Assembly: GCA_019322485.1 (NCBI GenBank)
Contig: JAHWIK010000033.1
Span: 1 to 64,000 of the forward strand
Length of the DNA: 64,000 nt
Direction of reading: 5' to 3'
Origin: Candidatus Woesearchaeota archaeon
GTDB taxonomy: Archaea > Nanobdellota > Nanobdellia > Woesearchaeales > JAHWIC01
In this document: piece by piece, positions 41,997-50,272 of the stretch
Layout of the letters: each line of letters begins with the position of its first letter
Position numbering within the stretch: position 1 is the first letter of the stretch
Made by a program: the position numbers and the translations under genes
Notes under the pieces: generated by a model
Seen by the model: only the letters and a program-made list of their open reading frames with translations
Databases searched by the model: none
Told to the model about the DNA's origin: nothing

Positions 41997-43703
41997 CTAA
42001 AACCACCTTGGTCTTTTCAGTATGCCGTCAATAATCGTCAATTCTCCTTCATGGGTGAATGTATGTGTTCTTATTATTTTTTCATCCCAGTTCGGCTTAA
42101 CAGAGCTGACTATTTCCTCTTTGTACTCTTTCTCGTTTAAAACTATAATACGATTAATATTAAAGCCAGTATGATTTTGCGAAGGCCGATAGATCTCGCC
42201 ATTTATCTCGAATATCTTTCCTGCTGGCCTGGCTGTTCTAATATCGGATATTATCGGGTTCAGCGGATGTGGTGTCCATTTGTTAGTAAATAAATCATCC
42301 GAGTAAAATAAGAACAGTTCATCGTTATATGACGCCCCTTCATTCTCTACAATATTCATAAAGAGCCACCACTTATCGCGATAATGAAATGGTGTGGTGT
42401 CTACTGCCCGGATATTATCCATTAAATTCATCTTGAACTTCCATTTATCTGGGAAAGATACGCACTCATATATGTCAACAGTTTTGTTGAAGTGGGTCTC
42501 AGGAATCATATAGTATTTCTTATCCAACTCAAATACAAAAGGATATGACATGTGATGGTCTTTGTCGAGCAGCTTAACAGGCTTTTTATAATTCCCTTTA
42601 TGGTCCATAACAATAAGAGAGATATGGCCTTTATCGGTCTTGAACATGCCTTCTTCAATAAAGACGTAATACTTGCCGTCTTTATGGATAACAAAGGGGT
42701 CTGCCCAAAATCTGTCTTTTGGAGGTATGATTTTCTTGAATGTTCTGAACGAGGGAGACATACTTCCCCCAAGCTCAAACATTAGAATCCATTGCTTTAA
42801 AAAATAAGCATCCTTGAGAGTCGCACAGGATACCTTAAAAAGATGCTTAGCGACTAATCTAGTCATTTCAAAATTTCCTGGGTTTGTGTAAAGCTTGCTA
42901 GAGTAAATAAATGGATGCTTATTGTCTTCTTCGACTTTTTCAAAGAATTTCTCTCTACCAATTCTATGCAACTCTTCCAACTTTCTAGGGATGAATGATA
43001 CTGACTTCCAGAAATTGCCAAGCCTGTTCCTAGCTACGGAAAGGGGATGAGTCAAAGACCAAGATTCATAAATTACTTTCCCGTTATCGAGGTCTTCAGT
43101 CAATATCTGCAATACACAACCGGTTATCGGCCAGCCATTGAAAGTTTCCCAGAATCCAGGGGGATTGCCTCTCATTATCGAATTGTCTGCATGGTGATAA
43201 GACCAGATTCCATACCTAGCGGCACCTAGTATGCCCCCCCTTAAAATCCTGAACCCCATCCTTATAATTACATCAAGTTTTAAGGACTTTATTTTTTCAA
43301 TATCTTTTTCATTAAAATAATCTAAAAATTTTTTTCTAATCGGAGTTATCTTAATGGCCGGTATATCAGCTAGAAGCTCTTTTAGCTCTTTTGGGTCCTT
43401 TTTCCCATAAACATCTCGGTCAACTCTGGATATTTTATTATCCAACCAGATATAAGAAAAATATACAGCTTTTTTGAGGCTTCTTTTCGGCTTTCCGTAA
43501 GTATTGAGAATTATTACTTCTAATCTTGCATAATTGGAGTTTATTATTTTCTCAAGCAGAGCGTACTGCCAGGCATATAGTTCAAAGGAATTCAAAAACA
43601 CCCCAACCCGCAGTTTTCCCTTGGGCGTCTCCTTGATTTCCTCAGAGCTGTTTTTTATGTCTGAATTTCTGATTTCCTGCATTTTTATTTCATGTGGCAG
43701 CAT
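41997..43703 (-). CDS. Formyltransferase-like domain fused to a beta-propeller (GINT1-like) domain
   Basis: 568 residues. Residues ~30-245 resemble the formyltransferase fold (IRMGFRILRGGILGAARYGI, MRGNPPGFWETFNGWPITGC), including the D-x-G element in LDNGKV; the usual Asn-x-His triad is altered to YHHAD. Residues ~300-568 look like a five-bladed beta propeller similar to the N-terminal domain of inositolphosphoceramide glucosaminyltransferases (KDRFWADPFVIHKDGKYYVF, NIRAVDTTPFHYRDKWWLFM, TARPAGKIFEING). The pair suggests modification of an amino sugar on a glycan. The start is uncertain between 43703 and the ATG at 43682. Confidence 0.75.
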   Translation of the reverse strand: MLPHEIKMQEIRNSDIKNSSEEIKETPKGKLRVGVFLNSFELYAWQYALLEKIINSNYARLEVIILNTYGKPKRSLKKAVYFSYIWLDNKISRVDRDVYGKKDPKELKELLADIPAIKITPIRKKFLDYFNEKDIEKIKSLKLDVIIRMGFRILRGGILGAARYGIWSYHHADNSIMRGNPPGFWETFNGWPITGCVLQILTEDLDNGKVIYESWSLTHPLSVARNRLGNFWKSVSFIPRKLEELHRIGREKFFEKVEEDNKHPFIYSSKLYTNPGNFEMTRLVAKHLFKVSCATLKDAYFLKQWILMFELGGSMSPSFRTFKKIIPPKDRFWADPFVIHKDGKYYVFIEEGMFKTDKGHISLIVMDHKGNYKKPVKLLDKDHHMSYPFVFELDKKYYMIPETHFNKTVDIYECVSFPDKWKFKMNLMDNIRAVDTTPFHYRDKWWLFMNIVENEGASYNDELFLFYSDDLFTNKWTPHPLNPIISDIRTARPAGKIFEINGEIYRPSQNHTGFNINRIIVLNEKEYKEEIVSSVKPNWDEKIIRTHTFTHEGELTIIDGILKRPRWF

Positions 43704-43818
43704 TATATTTGTTTGGTTATCTTTTTAGTGTAGTACAATCAACCCAACAACCGCACAACCCAGGTTTTTTGTTTAATATTTAAATGTTTTCGCCCTAACA
43801 TACATAAAATGTCTGTGG

Positions 43819-45132
43819 TTAGTTCTGTTCACTGAAATACTGCTCAAAGCGGGAGACAACAAACTTTTTCATTTGTTCTGTTAATCCTGGGTGCACCCCT
43901 ACAAAGAATGACCTATTCATAATCGTGTCCGAATTGGTAAGTTCGCCATAAATCCTATGTTTTATATCTTTAAACCCAGGATGCTTCAGTATATTTCCTG
44001 CAAACACCTTCCTAGTCTCAATATTTGCGCTCTCCAAGAAACCTATCAACTTATTGGGGTCTACATCCTCTTTTACTGTTATAGGAAATGCAAACCAAGA
44101 AGGATTTGCCTTTTTATTCCATTTAGGTAATATAAGATGGTCTTCAAATTTCTTGAGGTGCTTATAGAAGTAGGAAAAATTGTTTCTTCTTGCTTCTATA
44201 AATGGTTTTATCTTATCCATCTGGGCTAATCCTATTGCTGCTTGCATGTCTGTAGCCTTAAGATTATAACCTATATTAGAATAAACATACTTATGATCAT
44301 ATCCAAAAGGCAGACTACCATACTGCCCGCTGAACCGCTTACCACAGGCGTTACTTTGGCCAGGTTCACAATAGCAGTCTCTCCCCCAATCCCTTAGAGA
44401 GCGAATAATTCTTATAAATTTAGCATCATTAATAACCACACACCCTCCCTCTCCTGTGGTTATATGGTGTGGTGGATAAAAACTCAAAGACGCCATCTTT
44501 CCAAAAGTCCCTACTTCTTTGTTATTATAAGTTGTGCCGAGAGTGTCGCAGCAGTCCTCAATCAAAACTAAGTTATGTCTTTCTATAATCTCTGCTATTT
44601 TATCCATATCACAAGGATTTCCCAATGTATGGGGTATGAATATAGCTCTTGTTTTTGGACTGATAGCTCCTTCTATGAGATTGGAGTCAATATTATAAGT
44701 ACCAATTTGGCAATCGACAAAAACAGGGGTGAATTGATTCTGTATAATCGGCGCTAGTGTTGTAGGGAATGTCACGGCAGGAGTAATTATCTCATCGCCG
44801 GGCTTAAGGTGTTCACTGTACTGAGAAGATGCCAAAGCAGATACCATAAGGAGATTAGCTGAAGATCCTGAATTTACCATTAAGGAAGCCTTGGCTCCAA
44901 AGAAGTCACGCACTCTGGTTTCAAATTTTCTTGAATAAGGGCCTGCTGTAAGCCAGAAGTCCAAAGCAGAGTCCACTAGATTTTGCATCTCTTTTTCATC
45001 AAAGAGTCTACAAGAATAATTTATCTTTGTCTCTCCAGGCTCAAACACCTTTTCTGCATGCTTTAGACCATAGTAATCCTTAACCAATTCCAAAATTCGC
45101 TGTTTAATATCCTCCCCCTCACCTTCAGACAT
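43819..45132 (-). CDS. rfbH: RfbH-type CDP-6-deoxy-hexulose 3-dehydrase (E1), iron-sulfur PMP enzyme
   Basis: 437 residues of the DegT/DnrJ superfamily. The Schiff-base lysine is replaced by histidine in SFYPPHHITTGEGG (H222/H223), as in E1 of 3,6-dideoxyhexose synthesis. The [2Fe-2S] ligand pattern C-x57-C-x1-C-x7-C is exact here (C195, C253, C255, C263). This enzyme removes the C3 hydroxyl of CDP-6-deoxy-4-hexulose. The start at 45132 follows GGTGGTGAT. A short-chain dehydrogenase follows upstream on the same strand, and a glucose-1-phosphate cytidylyltransferase-like gene lies at 60468. The E3 reductase partner is not in the window. Confidence 0.93.
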   Translation of the reverse strand: MSEGEGEDIKQRILELVKDYYGLKHAEKVFEPGETKINYSCRLFDEKEMQNLVDSALDFWLTAGPYSRKFETRVRDFFGAKASLMVNSGSSANLLMVSALASSQYSEHLKPGDEIITPAVTFPTTLAPIIQNQFTPVFVDCQIGTYNIDSNLIEGAISPKTRAIFIPHTLGNPCDMDKIAEIIERHNLVLIEDCCDTLGTTYNNKEVGTFGKMASLSFYPPHHITTGEGGCVVINDAKFIRIIRSLRDWGRDCYCEPGQSNACGKRFSGQYGSLPFGYDHKYVYSNIGYNLKATDMQAAIGLAQMDKIKPFIEARRNNFSYFYKHLKKFEDHLILPKWNKKANPSWFAFPITVKEDVDPNKLIGFLESANIETRKVFAGNILKHPGFKDIKHRIYGELTNSDTIMNRSFFVGVHPGLTEQMKKFVVSRFEQYFSEQN

Positions 45133-45176
45133 CGCATCACCACCCAAGTAGCTTTTAACTTACTAAAATTCAAGCC

Positions 45177-46124
45177 CTATTGATATAAACACGCATATTT
45201 CTTAAACCATGAATAACTTTTTTGTATTCCCTGCCTGATGTTGTGCTTTGGTCCCCACCCAGCATCTAAGTGTATGTTCCTAAAACTGGCCCTCCACATT
45301 GTAGGTTCATAAGCTCTGATTAATTTAGCATTATATTTTGGAATAATTTTGGTCTTAGTTACTTTAGACACTATCTCAACTAATTCAGCTATTGAATATT
45401 GCCTATCCGAAGCCACATTGTAAATTTTATTAAAAGTTTTTTGGTTGTTTGTTACATCTAAATAGGCATTTGCAATATCACCTACATATACAAAATTTCG
45501 CACTGCCCCAGGTGTCGATAAAACCGGGCGGCGATTTCTAATACATGACATCAATAACGTCGGAATAAGGCGCTTATCATCTTCGTAAGGCCCGTACGCA
45601 GTAAATGGCCTCAATATGGTGATTGGTAAATTGTGAGCAGTGCTCTGTTCCTTACAATAGAGTGTACTTGCAGCTTTAAATACTGCATAATCTGTCTCAG
45701 GCTCTAAATGACTGGATTCTTTAATAAGTTCCTTTTTAGAGCCATATTCAAAACAGGACCCTGTGTGGATGAAATGGTCAAAACCTATTTTTTTACATGC
45801 CTCCAACAAATTTATTGTGGCATCAAGATTTATTTCTTTTATAAGATTTAGATTCTTTTGGTGAGGGTATACCCCATATGACGCTAAGTGATATATGATT
45901 TGAGGTCTAATCTGTTTTATAACTCCATAAAGCCTTTTTGCGTCAGTAAGATCTACACAATGTACATTAATTTTGTTAAAAATATCCTTTATTCTCCAGA
46001 TGTTAGACTGTCTTCTAATAATGACTTCAGGTCTAGCCCCGCGATTAACAAGTTCTCTTAGCAGGTTAGAACCAATAAATCCTGTTGCTCCGGTTATAAG
46101 TACACGTTTATTACCCACACGCAT
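45177..46124 (-). CDS. NAD(P)-dependent sugar epimerase/reductase (extended SDR)
   Basis: 315 residues: ITGATGFIGSNLLRELVNRG (NAD binding), YHLASYGVY, HTGSCFEYGSKKEL (active-site Ser region), TDYAVFKAASTLYC (YxxxK) and LRPFTAYGPYEDDKRLIPTL. It lies 44 bp upstream of RfbH on the same strand, so it probably acts on the same CDP-dideoxy sugar, for example as the final 4-keto reductase (paratose/abequose-synthase-like). Epimerase activity is the alternative. GGGAGGT precedes the ATG. The divergent cytidylyltransferase gene starts 128 bp away. Confidence 0.85.
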   Translation of the reverse strand: MRVGNKRVLITGATGFIGSNLLRELVNRGARPEVIIRRQSNIWRIKDIFNKINVHCVDLTDAKRLYGVIKQIRPQIIYHLASYGVYPHQKNLNLIKEINLDATINLLEACKKIGFDHFIHTGSCFEYGSKKELIKESSHLEPETDYAVFKAASTLYCKEQSTAHNLPITILRPFTAYGPYEDDKRLIPTLLMSCIRNRRPVLSTPGAVRNFVYVGDIANAYLDVTNNQKTFNKIYNVASDRQYSIAELVEIVSKVTKTKIIPKYNAKLIRAYEPTMWRASFRNIHLDAGWGPKHNIRQGIQKSYSWFKKYACLYQ

Positions 46125-46217
46125 TTTGCTAGCTTACCTCCCTCAAATCCATATTATCCATCCTTTTTAAATTTTTGTCTTTAGATAATATAATATGCAA
46201 ATACAAAAAACCGAAAG

Positions 46218-46249
46218 CTTTATATATAATCTACTAGTAACACTAGTAA
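46218..46249 (+). promoter_or_regulatory. TATA box and two ACTAGTAA repeats before the AbrB-cytidylyltransferase gene
   Basis: CTTTATATATAATC (46218-46231) is followed by ACTAGTAA at 46233-46240 and again at 46242-46249, a 9-bp period, directly before the ATG at 46252. The repeats occupy the transcription start region, so a protein bound there would block initiation. The gene's own AbrB-like domain is a candidate ligand. Confidence 0.5.
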
Positions 46250-46251
46250 GA

Positions 46252-46794
46252 ATGAAAAAAATAGTCTGGTTAAACAAATCAAACGGTCAGCTTTGCATAA
46301 CTATTCCTAAGAACTCAGGAATAAAAGAAGGAGACATTGTAAGTATTGAAAAGGAGAAAATAAAGAGGGTGGTATACACATATGTAACCGGAGATTTATT
46401 CCATTACGGTCACCTTAGACTATTGGAAAATGCCAATAAACTTGGAGATTTCCATATTTGTGGTGTGCTAACTGATGAAGCAATAAAATCCTATAAGAAT
46501 GAACCTGTCGCAGGATTGAAAGAAAGAATGGCAATAATCTCTTCTCTTAGATGTGTTGACATGGTCATGACCCAATATGATAAAGACCCCACAGACAATT
46601 TAAAAAAAATTCATAGCCAATTCAAAGGTGCAAAATTAGTCCTTGTCCATGGTTCAAACTGGAAAAAAGTGCCTGGAAGTGATTTTATTAAGAAAACTGG
46701 TGGGGAGATTGTAAAGCCACCGTTCTATGAAAAGTTATCGACTGATAATATTGTTAAGAAGATACTTAAGAGTTATAAAAATTGGGGGGAATAA
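46252..46794 (+). CDS. AbrB/SpoVT-like domain fused to a cytidylyltransferase
   Basis: 180 residues. Residues 1-36 (KKIVWLNKSNGQLCITIPKN, then GIKEGDIVSIEKEK) look like a swapped-hairpin AbrB/SpoVT DNA-binding domain. Residues ~40-180 are a cytidylyltransferase with the HxGH box (TGDLFHYGHLRLLENA), ISSLRCVDMVMTQY and the final STDNIVKKI corresponding to the family's STTxIIxRI. The catalytic half would attach CMP to a phosphoalcohol or phosphonate. The ATG at 46252 is set by the TATA box. The next gene is a second cytidylyltransferase starting 1 bp after the stop. Confidence 0.82.
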   Translation: MKKIVWLNKSNGQLCITIPKNSGIKEGDIVSIEKEKIKRVVYTYVTGDLFHYGHLRLLENANKLGDFHICGVLTDEAIKSYKNEPVAGLKERMAIISSLRCVDMVMTQYDKDPTDNLKKIHSQFKGAKLVLVHGSNWKKVPGSDFIKKTGGEIVKPPFYEKLSTDNIVKKILKSYKNWGE

Positions 46795-46795
46795 T

Positions 46796-47248
46796 ATGAA
46801 AAGTACTAAAAAAAAGAGCGGAGAGAAGAACAAAACAACAATTGTATACGCATATGTTTGCGGGGATATAATCCACGAAGGGCACTTATTGCAGCTGGAA
46901 AACGGCAAAGCATTAGGTGACAAACTCATTGTTGGCGTGTTAACAGATGAAGCAGTTATGGAAAAGAAACCAAGGCCAATAGTGTCTTTTAGGGAAAGAC
47001 TTAGGTTAATCCAATCTCTTAAGTGCGTTGATTGCGCAGTTCCGCAAGAAAATTATTCTCCATTGAATAATCTAATTGCACTACAGCCGGATATTCACAT
47101 GGAAAGCGCTAGCCATCTAGGGAATAAATATCTTGATGACTTGAAAAAGGTGTTTAAAGGTAGGATCGTAATGACTCCTTATTATCCGGAACAGTCAAGT
47201 ACTGCAATAAAAGACAAGATAAAAAAGCATCATAAGAACAATAAATAA
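46796..47248 (+). CDS. Cytidylyltransferase (TagD/choline-phosphate type)
   Basis: 150 residues with YAYVCGDIIHEGHLLQLENG (HxGH), LIVGVLTDEAVMEKKPRPIV, RLRLIQSLKCVDCAVPQ and the closing QSSTAIKDKI. These match CTP:phosphoalcohol cytidylyltransferases such as glycerol-3-phosphate or ethanolamine/choline-phosphate enzymes. Unlike its upstream partner, it has a Lys-rich N-terminus but no AbrB-like domain. GGGGGGA precedes the ATG. It is followed 16 bp later by an organophosphate-type transporter, which could import the phosphoalcohol substrate. Confidence 0.88.
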   Translation: MKSTKKKSGEKNKTTIVYAYVCGDIIHEGHLLQLENGKALGDKLIVGVLTDEAVMEKKPRPIVSFRERLRLIQSLKCVDCAVPQENYSPLNNLIALQPDIHMESASHLGNKYLDDLKKVFKGRIVMTPYYPEQSSTAIKDKIKKHHKNNK

Positions 47249-47264
47249 TAAAGGGTGTTAAGAA

Positions 47265-48539
47265 ATGAATACAAAACAAAAATTCGCCTATTGGAGAAAA
47301 AGAATCCTTTTTACAACTTGGATAACTTACGCTTTATTTTATTTTGGAAGAGTAAATATGTCTATTGCTATTCCTGGTATTATTGAGGAATTTGGCATTT
47401 CTAAAACAGCAATAGGTGTTGTTCTAACAGCTCTTTTTACAATGTATGCAGTTGGCCAGTTCATTAATGGCCAGCTTGGTGATAAATTTGGTGCAAAAAA
47501 GATTGTAAGTTTGGGTATTCTAGCATCGGCAATTATAAACATAATATTTGGATTCACAAATGGTATATTAGCCAGTATGATCCTGTTGTGGGGTATCAAT
47601 GGTTATGTGCAGTCCATGGGTTGGGCTCCTACAGTAAAGACAGTTGCAAACTGGTTCCCACGGCAATTAAGAGGCAGAGCCTCAGGAATATTAGGAAGTT
47701 CGTATATAATTGGCTCTGCAGGCTCGTGGGCATTATCGGGTTTCTTAGTAGGCTTATTGGGATGGAGATGGGCTTTCTGGGTACCGGGTTTAATATTAGT
47801 CTTAGGAGGAATACACAACTTTATTAGAGTAAGAAATGCCCCAGAAGAGGCTGGTTTGCCAACACTAGAAGACCATGAAAAAGGCCTCAAAGAGTCAAAG
47901 GCAAAATCTGATTATCACTTAGGATTCCTCCACACAATCAAATCAGTGTTAACAAGGAAAAGGATATGGGCAGCAGCATTTGCACTATTTGGCCTGAATA
48001 TTGTAAGATATGGTTTTCTTAGCTGGGCTCCAACTTTTTTCTTTGAGGTTCAGGGAGCAACAATATCCACGGCAGCCTATAAAGCCATGATAATACCCCT
48101 TGCAGGCTCATTGGGTGCTATTTGCGCAGGATGGATGTCTGACAAGGTCTTTAAATCGAGAAGAGCCCCTATAGCTATGATAATGCTCATATTATTGGCT
48201 GTATGCAGTCTAATTTATCCTATACTTCCTGCAGGGAGGTGGATGTTAAGTTTAGTATTCTTGGCTGCCATAGGGTTCTTAACATATGGGCCCCATGTTA
48301 TGATAGTTGCTTCAATGCCAATGGATTTTGGAACAAGAAAAGCAGCAGCATCAGCAACTGGTTTTATTGATGGTTGGGGTTATATAGGTGCTGCCCTGAC
48401 AGGAGTCGGAACAGGATTCTTAATAGACAACTTTGGCTGGCACTATTCCTTTTATTTCTGGATATTGGGAGCATTAGGAGCAGCAGCAATAATGGCAGTA
48501 CTCTGGAAGTACGGGCCGGTTGAGAGTAAGTATCATTAA
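47265..48539 (+). CDS. Major facilitator transporter, organophosphate:phosphate antiporter type
   Basis: 424 residues with about 12 membrane helices. It resembles the OPA family (GlpT/UhpT/PgtP) through FYFGRVNMSIAIPGI near the N-terminus, the loop GQLGDKFGAKKIV, and GWRWAFWVPGLILVLGG. OPA members exchange phosphate for glycerol-3-phosphate or hexose phosphates. Placement right after two cytidylyltransferases suggests supply of their phosphorylated substrate, which is inference. It has a GGTG-type ribosome site (AAGGGTG, 16 nt before the ATG). Confidence 0.87.
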   Translation: MNTKQKFAYWRKRILFTTWITYALFYFGRVNMSIAIPGIIEEFGISKTAIGVVLTALFTMYAVGQFINGQLGDKFGAKKIVSLGILASAIINIIFGFTNGILASMILLWGINGYVQSMGWAPTVKTVANWFPRQLRGRASGILGSSYIIGSAGSWALSGFLVGLLGWRWAFWVPGLILVLGGIHNFIRVRNAPEEAGLPTLEDHEKGLKESKAKSDYHLGFLHTIKSVLTRKRIWAAAFALFGLNIVRYGFLSWAPTFFFEVQGATISTAAYKAMIIPLAGSLGAICAGWMSDKVFKSRRAPIAMIMLILLAVCSLIYPILPAGRWMLSLVFLAAIGFLTYGPHVMIVASMPMDFGTRKAAASATGFIDGWGYIGAALTGVGTGFLIDNFGWHYSFYFWILGALGAAAIMAVLWKYGPVESKYH

Positions 48540-48553
48540 ATAAAACTTAATTT

Positions 48554-49438
48554 TTATTTTTTCATCATATCTGCCAAGAAACCGAATAAAGATATCTGTA
48601 TGCCAACCATAACCAACAATAACATAAGGAATATTAAACCAAGATGGCCTGTAATGCCAGTTGTAAAATGCAAGTATACAAACCATAAACCTATCAAACA
48701 GCCGATACCAAAAAATAATCCGCCTATAATCCCAAAAAACTTCAAAGGCTCATAATCTCTGTAGATCCTCAAAATACTCGTCCAAGCTTTAAATGCATAC
48801 TCAAACGGATTCTTCATTAATCTGCTTTTTCCTTCTTTTCTTTTTGCAAAGTAAACAGGCACTTCCACTATCTTAAATTTTTGTTTAACAGCCCTTATTA
48901 CCTGTTCTTGCGTGTATGTATGCGTCGAGATGATAGGTATCTTCCTTGCTACCTCTTTTGTAAAAGCCCTAAAACCAGTCTGGGCATCTGTTATCTTTGA
49001 CCTTGTTACCTGCGAAACAACAGCAGAAAAAGCCTTATTGCCTAATCTCTTAATTAAAGGCATACTCTCAATTTTACCTTTAAACCTAGAGCCAAGAACC
49101 AAATCAGAGCCTTTTTCCACCTCTTTGATCAGCAGAGGAATTTCTTTTGCCAGATATTGGCCATCTGCATCAGTATGAACTATGATATCTGCCCCTATTT
49201 CTAAGCATTTTTGCATCTCTGTCTTAAAAGTCTCAGCTAATCCATAATTTTTTGGATGAGCGTGCACAACAGCACCAGCTTTCTTCGCTATTTCTGCAGT
49301 AGAATCCTTGCTGCCATCATCAACAACAACTATCTGATAATCATATTTAGCTTCATCCATAACGGATTTAACGCCTTTTATTACATTACCTATTGTTTTT
49401 TCCTCATTATATGCTGGAATAGCAGTTATTATCTTCAT
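48554..49438 (-). CDS. GT2 glycosyltransferase with C-terminal membrane helices (polyprenyl-phosphate type)
   Basis: 294 residues. The GT2 domain has TAIPAYNEEKTIGNVIKGV, VVVDDGSKDSTAEIAKKAGA, HTDADGQYLAKEIPLLI (DxD metal site) and DAQTGFRAFTKEVARKI. Two membrane helices (~228-252 and ~262-288) end the protein, the layout of dolichyl/undecaprenyl-phosphate mannosyl- or glucosyl-transferases. It probably makes the lipid-linked sugar used by GT-C enzymes of the island. It converges on the transporter gene. Confidence 0.9.
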   Translation of the reverse strand: MKIITAIPAYNEEKTIGNVIKGVKSVMDEAKYDYQIVVVDDGSKDSTAEIAKKAGAVVHAHPKNYGLAETFKTEMQKCLEIGADIIVHTDADGQYLAKEIPLLIKEVEKGSDLVLGSRFKGKIESMPLIKRLGNKAFSAVVSQVTRSKITDAQTGFRAFTKEVARKIPIISTHTYTQEQVIRAVKQKFKIVEVPVYFAKRKEGKSRLMKNPFEYAFKAWTSILRIYRDYEPLKFFGIIGGLFFGIGCLIGLWFVYLHFTTGITGHLGLIFLMLLLVMVGIQISLFGFLADMMKK

Positions 49439-49467
49439 TTGTATCCGATAATCTTATTTGGTTTAAA

Positions 49468-50208
49468 TTATTTTCTTTTTTTGCATAAAAAGCAAACGTG
49501 CCAAGTTAAAAATTCATTAAAAATGGGTATTTTAGCAAAATTAAGTGGAGAGAATCTAACCCACTTATCCTGGATTTTGAAGTTTGAGGCAAGTAACAAA
49601 CTTGAAACATCTTTAATTTTCAAAGGATACAACCCCCAAGAACCATAAGTTGTTTCGTAGGACTTAACTTTCTTGTAACCCCTTAAGAAGGTATTATGGA
49701 TCTTTATTGCAAGCTTCTCCCCCAATAGATGAAACGGTTTATACCTATGCCCTCCAAGGGGGGACCAAAAGGGGGGGAAGGTTAGTATTAATGTCCCCTT
49801 ATCTTTCAAGACCCTAAAAATTTCATTTAGCATGGGCCTCGGATTTTTTACATGCTCTATAAGACTAAAACAAATAACTAAATCAAATGATTCGCCTTTG
49901 AAAGGAAAATGCCTTGAAGCGTCAAGCTTAACAAATTTAATTTTGGGGTTGGCCTTCAGTGCGTAAGAGGGTTTAGTTAGGTCTGTTGCTACTAATTTTT
50001 TTGTCTCGCGAGCAAATTTTAGGGAATAACCTCCGCGACCGCAGCCGAGCTCTAATATCCTCTTGTTTTTTATATGCACGCCCCTTGATCTTAGTTCTTT
50101 AATAATTAATTCTGCTTGATAAGCCTGGAACTCAACATAATGTGATTTTGATTCTTTTCTCTTTAAAGAGAATAAAAAGAAGCGCATTAGTTCTTTAAGG
50201 CCAGCCAT
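49468..50208 (-). CDS. Class I SAM-dependent methyltransferase
   Basis: 246 residues with the AdoMet motif ILELGCGRGGYSLKFA, a later DLTKPSYA (motif II acidic), FPFKGESFDLVICFSLIEHV (motif IV) and DKGTLILTFPPFWSP. It belongs to the UbiE/Methyltransf_11-type group and, given its place, probably methylates a glycan or lipid-linked sugar. It lies 30 bp from the GT2 gene on the same strand, so it may be co-transcribed with it. The divergent GT-C gene starts 64 bp away. Confidence 0.87.
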   Translation of the reverse strand: MAGLKELMRFFLFSLKRKESKSHYVEFQAYQAELIIKELRSRGVHIKNKRILELGCGRGGYSLKFARETKKLVATDLTKPSYALKANPKIKFVKLDASRHFPFKGESFDLVICFSLIEHVKNPRPMLNEIFRVLKDKGTLILTFPPFWSPLGGHRYKPFHLLGEKLAIKIHNTFLRGYKKVKSYETTYGSWGLYPLKIKDVSSLLLASNFKIQDKWVRFSPLNFAKIPIFNEFLTWHVCFLCKKRK

Positions 50209-50272
50209 GTTTAACTGAGACTAAATAATAAAGTATTTAAATAGATTTCTAGTAATCGACTGAGAAGACCAA

